Shown here: piece by piece, positions 1 through 9,400 of the stretch
How positions within the stretch are numbered: the first letter of the stretch is position 1
How the letters are laid out: each line of letters begins with the position of its first letter
Made by a program: the position numbers and the translations under genes
The notes under the pieces: model-generated
The model's input: only the letters and a program-made list of their open reading frames with translations
Database searches by the model: none
What the model was told of the DNA's origin: nothing
From: Gari tellinella
Taxonomy: Eukaryota; Mollusca; Bivalvia; Cardiida; Psammobiidae
Direction: 5' to 3'
Assembly: GCA_922989275.2 (NCBI GenBank)
Contig: OV277856.1
Location: forward strand, 81,611,038-81,675,037
DNA: 64,000 bases

Positions 1-591
1 GTAGTCGACTCCGCTAAATATTTAGGCCTGTCCATTCAAAAATCTCTCAACTGGAACAACCACATCAATACTGTCACAAGAAAAGCAAACAACACTAGGG
101 CCTTCCTTCAACGAAACATCTCACAGTGCCCCAGGGAGACTAAGGAACTCTGCTACATCAGCCTAGTCAGACCCTTGATGGAGTATGGATCAATCATATG
201 GGACCCATTTACAGAGTGCAACATCCGGAAACTGGAGATGGTGCAGCGCAGGGCAGCCAGAATGGCTTTTTCCGACCACAGAAGAACCTCCAGCGTCACA
301 CCTATGCTGCAACAACTCCAGTGGCCAACTCTCCAAGAACGCAGAGCACAGGCAAAGGTCATCATGATGTATAGAATTGTTTATCATCTTGTTGACGTCC
401 CAACCATCCACCTAACTCCTATCAGAGGCCATGAGCTTAGCTTCCTTGTACCTTTTGCTAGAACCTTATGCTACCAGAAAAGCTTCTTCCCTGACACCAT
501 CCGGCTCTGGAACCATCTCCCCCAGTCACTAGTATGCTGCCCCACGTCAGACAGCTTCAAGAGGGGATTACAGGCTGTCCAGCTCCGATAA
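1..591 (+). pseudogene. LINE reverse-transcriptase C-terminal fragment (5'-truncated at window edge)
   Basis: Frame 1 is open from base 1 to a TAA at 589-591, about 196 residues. It opens with a KYLG motif followed by LNWNNHI, then LEMVQRRAAR and a tail containing TIRLWNHLP. This order is typical of the thumb and C-terminal end of non-LTR retrotransposon polymerases of Jockey/CR1-like clades; the catalytic palm would lie to the left of the window. After the stop comes a ~140-bp 3' UTR ending in a GAA run near 728-742, a plausible LINE tail. The frame is intact over the visible part, so the insertion may be young, but completeness cannot be judged. Clade assignment is inference. Confidence 0.85.
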
Positions 592-727
592 AACGCACTG
601 GATGTTTTTATCTGCACTGTTAAATAGATTCTTTTATCCTGGCACCTGTAAATATATGTAAATAGACACTTCTTGAAGCACCATGCGCCTATACGAGTAT
701 ACATCAGACGGTGTCAGTACATTATAG

Positions 728-742
728 GAAGAAGAAGAAGAA
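728..742 (+). repeat. GAA microsatellite tail of the LINE
   Basis: A short run of GAA units follows the LINE stop codon by about 140 bp and probably marks the 3' end of that insertion. Non-LTR elements often end in simple repeats rather than poly(A). Confidence 0.5.
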
Positions 743-1989
743 GTGCGACTTTTATTTCAGATAATGGGGAAAAAAGAACCACTTTAAGAAAGTACCTACG
801 GCGAAGAAGTGCGGCGACCACAAATGTATGCGTTCTTCACACAGGGAAGAGGAAAGAGCGGACACGCTGACTAAAAGACAGGCGCCATTAAAATCGCCAT
901 TCAAGTCGCCTCTATTTAAATGCGCGCCTGCAACGAAAAAGTTTAAATCAGTCAAGTCTCCATACAAAGACCAAGTTTGTAAGTTGGTCAGTATAGAGAA
1001 TCCTACGGATTATGATCCATAAGTGGAAGCCAATTTTGACCATCACCCTTTTTTCATGAGCAAATCACAACTTTAACTACACTCACTGGTTCTTAAATGT
1101 GGGCAGCTATAGCAGAATGTATGAGCGTGTTTTACTTTAAAATATGTTTAGTAGCAATAAACAATACTCCTTACAAATTGTTAAACATCCGTGCATGCAT
1201 GAACTTTGTGGGATATTTTTGTTACTTATCTCCTTATCGCTGGTTCAAGATAAATCAGGTGCGGATCCATGATTTTCAGTTAGGTGGATCGGGTTAGGTT
1301 TCAGACTTTCGTAACAACAAAAACAAAACAAAACAAGGTCGTAAGCACTTCTAACAAATAATATTCAATTAAACTGTCCTAGAATGTCATGGAACACTTG
1401 GCGAGCACACTTACCGGTTTTATAATTAAACCTTTTGAACGCGACTAGCAACCTATAACAAACAAACAAAAAAGTTCAAAGGTAATGATGACATGTTGTT
1501 CGTGAGCTCTTGAAAAAAAACGGTGCCTCTTTTCGGAAATGCCACGCAAGCTGGCTCGTTTTGGACATACTGCCATCATTAAAATACTCTATCCATTTTG
1601 ATTAGTATACTCTATCTCCATTATTTCGTTAAAATACACTACTCTTCTTGTACATCATCCTTTCTATCACGCAACTATTTGATTTTTTTATGAAAAACAC
1701 ACATTTTTGGGCAAACTGAATCTTGTAGAATGTGTTCCTACATCTGAAGTGACAGGACATAAAACCGTTTTCGAGTTAGATGCCAAAATAAGCTTCGTTA
1801 GTAAACCGTATCCCGAAAATTTAAGAATCTTTCCCCTCAATTCGAAACTTGTGACAAGCATTCCAAAGCAACTATGGCATGTGGCGTTGAGCCTTTGGTA
1901 CCAAAATGACCGGAAATGTGTGGACCAGACCATGGTCGAAAAGTCGGATTGCAAGAATACCTATAGACGAAGAAAAATGCAAAACTCAC

Positions 1990-2015
1990 CTTTTTTCTTG
2001 AAAGCTGTCGGCCAT
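1990..2015 (-). CDS. Candidate first coding exon of an unidentified minus-strand gene
   Basis: On the minus strand an ATG (2015-2013) opens MADSFQEK and runs into a GTGAGT donor at about 1989. Upstream of the ATG, at 2044-2054, are a CACGTG E-box and an inverted CCAAT box, a promoter-like arrangement. No second exon could be identified between here and the left edge. Eight codons are far too few to name a product, and a chance ATG plus donor is possible. Confidence 0.25.
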
Positions 2016-2043
2016 TGTTAGTAAATACTATCGATACAAAAGT

Positions 2044-2054
2044 CACGTGATTGG
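2044..2054. promoter_or_regulatory. Possible promoter: E-box plus inverted CCAAT box
   Basis: CACGTG at 2044-2049 is followed directly by ATTGG. It sits about 30 bp upstream of the candidate minus-strand ATG at 2015, just before the edge of a transposon copy beginning near 2064. Motifs this short occur by chance, so this is a weak call. Confidence 0.25.
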
Positions 2055-2063
2055 TCGCCCTGA

Positions 2064-2647
2064 ATATGGTGTACTTTTTTGTAAATTTTGTAAAGGGAGA
2101 TCATTAAACTCCTTTTTCTTCAGTAACTCAAAATTTTCAACACTGACCTTTCAATTTCTTTTCATATTTTGAACTGCCTTAGCATAGGCTATCATCTGGT
2201 AGAATATAAAAAGTTTAATGCTAGAACTATTTCATTTCATAAAATAAAAAATCTAATAAAATCATGCCCTATAAAAAGCATATTTTTGATATTCAAGGAT
2301 CCATATTGTTCAAACCTGGTGCCTGCTTTGTCTAAATTTGGTTTCTATATGTGAAAATACCACCATAGACATGAAATAAATAATGAAAACCCAAATTACC
2401 ATGTTTGTTTTGTTTTGAAATAGATTTTACTGAAGCTTGTACTATGAATGGGTAAAATGTGAAAAAAAGTCCAAATTTGACATATCTTTTTCAAATTGCT
2501 GTACATAGCTTTAAAAAAAAAAAGGATACCACCATATTATATTTTTTTCTTCATTTTTTCATTCATCATAAACAGCTCTTCCAAAAAAACAATGATAGAA
2601 AAAAAGTTTAATACTTTGAAAAATTCGCTTATGGGTTTGATGCACCC
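2064..2647 (-). mobile_element. L element, left-truncated copy (TTAA transposon)
   Basis: Matches, in reverse orientation, much of the complete L element at 31351-32294. It shares the GGGTG(T/C)ATC end (here as GATGCACCC before TTAA at 2648), the PolyA/T-rich middle and the phrase around 'CATGCCCTATAAAAAGCATA'. Its outer end lies exactly at the TTAA that forms the centre of a family A hairpin, of which only the right half follows (2648-2738). Confidence 0.7.
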
Positions 2648-2738
2648 TTAAGGTACACTCTGCTTTACTTACAACCTGCTTTAAGTGATCGACTATCTTC
2701 AAAACTAGAAAAAGGCTATGGGGTAATGGATTAAAAGA
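2648..2738. mobile_element. Family A MITE, right half only
   Basis: Starts at the central TTAA of the family A hairpin, reads through the right arm (TCTGCTTTAC) and ends with the terminal repeat GGGGTAATGGATTAA. The left half is missing and is replaced by the L element. Confidence 0.7.
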
Positions 2739-3110
2739 TAAAGCAAGAACTAGCGTAATTAGTAAATTACAGGTATCTGAGCTACTTAAACATCTGATCA
2801 GGATTTAGACTGTTTGCACTCATATCAATGGTATCATGATTCTTCTGCCAAAATGCTTAAAATCTAAATTTGAGAAAAAAGGAGTCTCAAGTATATAAGC
2901 AGACAATGGAGTGAAATGGTAATTCATTTTAATTTTAAAAAACCAAAAATCTGAATACAAATTGATTGTTAAAAGCTGTTTGCAATGTCAAACTATGAAT
3001 AAAAATAACTACCGTATCTGAATATGTTACGGTTTTAATTGATATACAGTCATAACAGTGTATATTTATTTCCAAACTATGAATAAAAATAACAACCGTA
3101 ACTGAATCTA

Positions 3111-3361
3111 TTAACCCTTTCACCCATAGAAGCGACTTTTTGCGCATTCAAATATTCTTTCGCTGAAGAAAATAGTCCCAATTCATACAGTCATGAATAT
3201 GTATCATAATGAATATTTTCTTTATTCTAGCAGCTGGTAGTTTAAAGCAGGCTGAAAGTAAAGCAGAATGTGCCTTAAGGCTCATCCTGCTTTACTTTCA
3301 ACCTGCTTTAAGTAGTCACCTATTTTCAAAACTAGAAACAGGTTATGGAGTAATGGGTTAA
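3111..3361. mobile_element. Family A hairpin MITE (TTAA-flanked)
   Basis: 251 bp including TTAA at both ends. Terminal repeat CCCTTTCACCCATAG on the left and GAGTAATGGG on the right, with a central hairpin whose arms contain AAAGCAGGCTGAAAGTAAAG and its reverse complement around GCCTTAAGGC. Sits in the RRS1 intron 43 bp upstream of the exon at 3404. TTAA duplication and CCC start suggest mobilisation by a piggyBac-type transposase; no transposase is encoded. Confidence 0.85.
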
Positions 3362-3403
3362 GGTTTACATTGATATATAGTGTAAGTGTATATTTATTTC
3401 CAG

Positions 3404-6400
3404 TTGCCTACAGAAAGAGTGGAAGATGTTGTTGTTGCCCAGGTAAGAATGATAGAAATGTCACAATCTTATTTCTATTAATATATATGGGGGCTATATA
3501 GGAATCACCTTTTCTCCCATTTTCGCCTATAGATGTGAGATAGAGATTTGCCCCATAGGGAATCACTCTATCCTCCATACCACGTGACGTCTTTTATTGT
3601 TTGCCCAGATTAACCACAAGCGCTGCATGACACGGATAACTAAAAAACGTCATATCTTATGACGTTACTATTTCACACAGGGACTGGGCAAGCCTCGTCC
3701 CTGCATGAATTTTCTGACCCTCAGGCGGGGAAATTTCTATCCTACATCAACACTCATGGTGGATTCTTATAATCCGTCCATCTTGTTTTTCGAAACATTT
3801 GCATTTTTCTTGAAAACCATTCATGATATCTTCAAACTTGGTACACGTTATCAGTGTAATGTCTGCACACTTATTTACAAGTTTCATAACCCTTGCACAA
3901 AATTTGACACAATTATGTCTGTATAGTGCATTGGACAAGTGTACTCTTGACAGGTATTCTGTTTGTAAATGACAAGTTTACTCATTGCTAGGATTCAACT
4001 TCAAAGGATTAAATGAGAAATGTTTTTACCTGTGGTTGTCTCTATTTTCAGCTGCCAGACCCCAAAACAGCATTACCAAGGGAGAAACCAGTGAGTAAAC
4101 ACTTTACTAGAACTGTAGCTTATAAGTGTCACCTTACTGTTTGTAAACACCTGCATAAATGAAATCAATGAATCAGAATGTTTTAAAAGGACTTCAAAAT
4201 CACTGAAACAATGTTATGTTATACCATAAAGGATTATTATTAACTACAATTACATGCATATATACTTTTATTATACACTCATCAGAGACTGTATGTATAA
4301 TTGTATCTGTGGCATCGTCTATCCTATGTGCATACACGATAACATCATACTTGGTACAATGATGCATTAGCCAAATAGTAAAGACAATTTGTAAATAGCT
4401 ACAGTTTAACTATCTTGAGTGGAGTTTATGCACCTTCAATCATTTTTGCAGATTGCATATCATTTTCTTGATACGCTCTTGTTAGAATTTGTTACATATA
4501 GCTATTAACTTCAACCTGTAAGAACTTAGAGAAAGACAATCATGATAACTGAAGCTTTTACATGTACAATACTTTTCAGCAAATGAATACCCTGTTCTAA
4601 TATTTTAGTGTATTAGACTTGACATCATCATCATCATCGGATTTTTTATTAACGTGCAGGGATGGGAGCATTGTCCACAACAGTGGGCTCCCTTCCAGGT
4701 AACTGGCTAGCTGCACCCATAGCGGTTCTTACACAGGATCTCCAGGCTTTTCTATCATGTGGGTCAACTGCTGCAAGTCCTCATTCTTTGCTGTCTCTTA
4801 CAGTCAGCTCCCTCCATGACATCTTGGGCCTCCAAGGCCCACACTTTCCTCAACTTTCATATCTCTGGCGCACTTAATAGCTCCTGTGGAGCGTTCAACG
4901 TGCCCATACCATATTAACCCTTTACCCAATGAAGACAGTTGAACACTGAAAGCAGGTTGAAAGTAAAGCAGAATATGTCATAGGCATTCTGCTTTACTTT
5001 TATCCTGCTTTAAGCTACTATTTGCTAGGATATAGAAAATATTTCTTAATGCCTATGTTCATGACTGTTAAAATTGGAACTACTTTCTTTGGTGGAGGAA
5101 AGTATTAAAGGCGTAAAAATATGTATTTGTGGAGTAATGGGTTAAAGAACCAGAGAACCTATAATCATAAAGGGAATAGGTGTAGGGATTTATCCCCACC
5201 TACTTTGTGATGACTGAGTAGAGGTCATACATACACTTTGTGTTTATTCCTTCCAGATACCCAAAGCCAGGCCACCAACAAAGTGGGAACAATATGCCAA
5301 AACGAAAGGCATCCAGAACAAGAAGAGGACAAGGATGACATGGGATCAGACCTCACAGGTTACATATTGATACAGTTGAAACTCCATACTTCAAACCCGC
5401 TTAAATCGACCTTATGAGTATAATGTTTAATTTCGATAATTTGATCTAGCTTAACTTATGGGTATGTTGGAACTAACGCGAGTTCTACTTATCGAGTTTC
5501 GACTATTTTATAACCCTTGCCTTCCTCCATTACCATATGACTAATCTAAATCAGCTTTACCAAACTCTTGTTAAGGCATGTTGCTGCTAAAATACATTTC
5601 TTCAGGAAAAGGGTAAAGTTGTGGAAATGTTACTATGTTGGAAAGGGAATATATGGTCACAATTTTCCTGTTGTCATCACAATACAGTCAGTCATTACAA
5701 TTTAGGTTAGTAAATGTGTTACGAGGTTTCTGCATTATTTTCATCATTCATGAAGCAGGCACCTGGCTTTAAAGATACCCATGCTACTTCATTGAGACTT
5801 GATTAACGTAAGATTAATTGTTATGAATGTAAGTAGAAGCTTCTGATTGGTTATAAAATACTGCTAAGGCCGACAACAATGACATTTTCAAACAGTTTTG
5901 ATCCTAATCAGACGCGTCTGATCAGGATAAAAAATGTGTGACACTCATACCAATGTTTCCTTAGTCAAAAAGGCATACAATTCCAAGTTTTAAAAGTAAA
6001 AGCAGCTGAACAATACTGTGTTAGATCATAGATGGGTATCTCGATTTTAGTGGCAGTGAAAGGGTTAAGTTTGCTAAAGTTTGTAAAATAAATTTCTTGA
6101 CACTATCAAACTTATGACCATTGAAAAGAAGATGACGATAAACTGGTAACAGCTTGATGCAGGAAAAAAGTGATGCAGCTTTATTTTTATCCTGCATTAA
6201 ACATGTACCAAGATAAAAATATATATATATATATCCTAGCAGATGGTTGCTTAAAGCAGACTTAAAGTAAAGTAGAATGTGCCTTAAGGCATTTCCGCAT
6301 TTCTACAGTTCAATTTCAATATTTTGGCAAAGCTTAAGTCAACCAGTTATCCTTATTTCAAAGTTAAAACATGGCTAAGCCACATTTTATCTTTGAAATA

Positions 6401-9400
6401 CAGGTTATATGTATATGTATGTCTTAAACATGTCAAGATACTGAAGTTTGACTGTATTTCAGAATTGTTTATGTGAAGTTATTTATTTCAGTCTTACAAA
6501 CCTAGATGGGGTTATAAGAGGGCCAATGACAACACAAAGGACTGGGTCATTGAAGTTCCAGATAATGCAGGTCAGTCTTAGCTAACACCTTCCTGTTAAC
6601 TCTTTCCTCCCTGAAACTTTAAATGGACAATTCCAGTTTTCATTTAAGTCTAGTCCATTTCTGACTTTTAAGGGTTGTTTTTGTCAATGTTTGGCATTAT
6701 GACAAACAGTTAAGACCCTGATCAGAGGGCTCCTAGGAGCCCTCTGATCTGGGTCTTCACTGTTTGCATAGGACAAGTGTACTATTCACATGTTCACTGT
6801 TTACAAAGGACGCCAATATGCGGGAGTAGGGTTCAAAGGGTTAATACAGTGTCATGAATATGTACCTGTAGCTGGGTTGAGTTTATGATTAAATGGTGAG
6901 AGATTTGTGCAAACAAAAACAAAAAGCCTTGAATAGTCAAACATGGACTAAACTAAATAGGAAACTGGGGTTTTCCATTTGAAAAAAAACCAGATGGTAG
7001 TTTGAAGCAGGATGATGAAACCTTTTGGAGCTGTTTGCTATCACCTTGTTTACAATATTAGCCACTTACATAGTTATCATAGACTACCGTAAAAATCTTA
7101 AATATTGGGACACCTTGTAGAAATACTGTAATTATCCTAATATTTCACTAATTGCATTTATCTGTTTTACCTGACCAGACTGCTCCCTATACACTGTTTG
7201 CTCAGGCCTGTGTGCCCCAATACTTAGGGTCATTACAGTAGTCTAGACTACTTTAAGTGACAGTAATAGTAGACTTTGGTATGTAGATATATATCTGAAG
7301 AATGCAGACCTGTCACATGATAATTCTGGATGAGGTGTGTAAGGTTACCGGTAATACTTTGTTTATTTAGATCCCTATGAAGACCAGTTTGGTAAGAGGA
7401 AAGAAGCCAAGAGAGAAAGAGTTGCCAAGAATGAGCTTCAACGCCTCAGAAACATTGCCAGATCTTCATCTAAGAAAGGTAAGTTCAGTGGATTCTTTGA
7501 TACTATAACCCTTTACTCCATAGTCTTGTTTCTGGTTTTGAATACAAGTGACCACTTAAAGCAGGTTGAAAGTAAAACAGAATGTGCCTTAAGGTGCATT
7601 CTGCTTTACTAATTTTCAGCCTGCTTTAAGTTACCATCTTCATGGATATAGAAAATATTTCTTACAATCAATCAGTGACCTGGAAAGAATTTTTTTCTAT
7701 GTGACTATGGCCCATCATCTATAATTTTTTATGTGACATTTCAAAAATCTATGTGACATTTTGAAATTTTATGGGCCAATTTTTAAAATGCTTAGATTTC
7801 AATAAAAATCAATGTTTTTTACATACCTTTATTCGTAAGTAAGAACTTAAACAGGTATACTATTTCTGAACTAAAGGTGTGTGGCATATCTGATTGAAAA
7901 ATAGATAATCATATGATACAAAGTGCACAACCCTATGCATTTGTATTCGTTCTAGTTTGTTAAATTAAGTCTAGAGGGCGTATCGCGGGTGTAGCCCATA
8001 CTGTTGTAGCAGACGGAGTTGGGTCGATTGCTATTAATTATGACAAATACTTACATAACTTGTTGACTATTCATCCCCAAATGATCAAATTCTATAAAAC
8101 ATCCAATCAATCACCTGAAATATCCGTCAGTCTGGTGTTTTCAGCTATTTTATTTAGTAACAGGTTCGACGAAAAAGTTCAAACTTTCCTTCAAATCCGT
8201 TGTATCTGATAGACAAGTGTCCAATTTAGAATCGTTTTCTCAGTCTATTAACTGTATAATTCATATTTAGAATCGCGTCTTATGAAGAAAGAATTCGATC
8301 CCGGCGTGTGCTGGTTTTTTTTACTTTGTTGTATCTCTCAATCGTAAATCTTTCCAGAAATGTCCACGTTTAGTGTCCTCGATTTTGTCGAGGCGCCATT
8401 TTGTTTCGAGTCAATTTCAAAATATGACAGCGCTATTTTTAATGCCGTTTTATTTGTCAATATCTCCTATTGAAAACAGTCTTACAAAGATGAAAAAGAC
8501 ATAATACTTTGTAAAACCGACAAAAAAAGACGCCTAAGAACCATCTTTTTTACTTGTAACACACGTAACGGTAATACACATATGCCAAAACACGGGTGTT
8601 CGCAACATATAGGGCCTATTGAAATGTGCATAGAAATTCTGCTTCGCAATTTCGGCATATCTCTTTATTTTCTAATGGGTTTTTTCATAATGTATCGTTG
8701 GAAAATCAATTCAAGAAATTAACTGTCGATCTACATTCATATAAAATGTTCCCGAGTATCATTGCGTTATACGCGTCCAAGCTGTTGTGTTTGGGAATGA
8801 AATCGGAATACTTTGCTATTTTCGCACACAAAAATGTCGGAATTGGCAAGAAGTTTTGATTTGTTTAAGGTAAATTTCGATGTTTAATTCCACAACGTGC
8901 AGCTAATTTCTATTGAAAAAAAGACGATTAAATCCTCCAGAAAAACGAATTAGTTGTTAAACGATAGAATCAAGCCATCTAGCATACAGGACATTTTGCA
9001 TTTGAAAATTATGGTAAGATAAAATCGGCGAGACGCTGGGCGCACCAGTTGGAAATTCTATGTGACATTTTTTATTTGTATGTGACTATGGCGCATGGCG
9101 CGTGGGTTTCCAGGTCACTGATCAATATTAATGACTGTATGTAGTAGGACTATTTTCTTCTGAGAATGAATAAATTAAAGGCCAAAAAATGTGTATTTAT
9201 GGGGTACAGTCAGGACTCAATACAACAATACAGTTCCTTCCCAACAAAAAAATGGTTGTAACGAGTTGTTATATTGAATCTCATTTATATAATGTTGTGC
9301 AGGTTCGTCCCCACAGAGTTTGTGGTGGTAAGTGAGATTTCCATTGTTACAGATGTCAGTATATCAACTTATCAAGTCTTGACTGTAATGGGTTATGTGA

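Larger units (their letters stand above)
7505..9395. mobile_element. Family A MITE split by two later insertions
   Basis: Left part 7505-7672 with CCCTTTACTCCATAG and hairpin; middle 9127-9204; right end 9386-9395 (TAATGGGTTA). The gap 7673-9120 is a 1.45-kb element and 9207-9385 a pogo-like MITE. Removing both restores a normal family A order, so the A copy is older than either. Confidence 0.75.

Noticed and set aside
828..1022. Lys/Pro-rich open frame (KSPFKSPLFK) after the LINE
   Set aside because: Could be part of a retroelement or an exon, but it is only 64 codons with no family signature or clear splice sites.
1707..2021. Open frame of 104 codons on the + strand
   Set aside because: No recognisable motif, no splice context linking it to RRS1, and the opposite strand has a competing exon candidate.
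4662..4877. + strand open frame of 71 codons
   Set aside because: It is the shadow of the minus-strand LINE fragment at 4623-4912.
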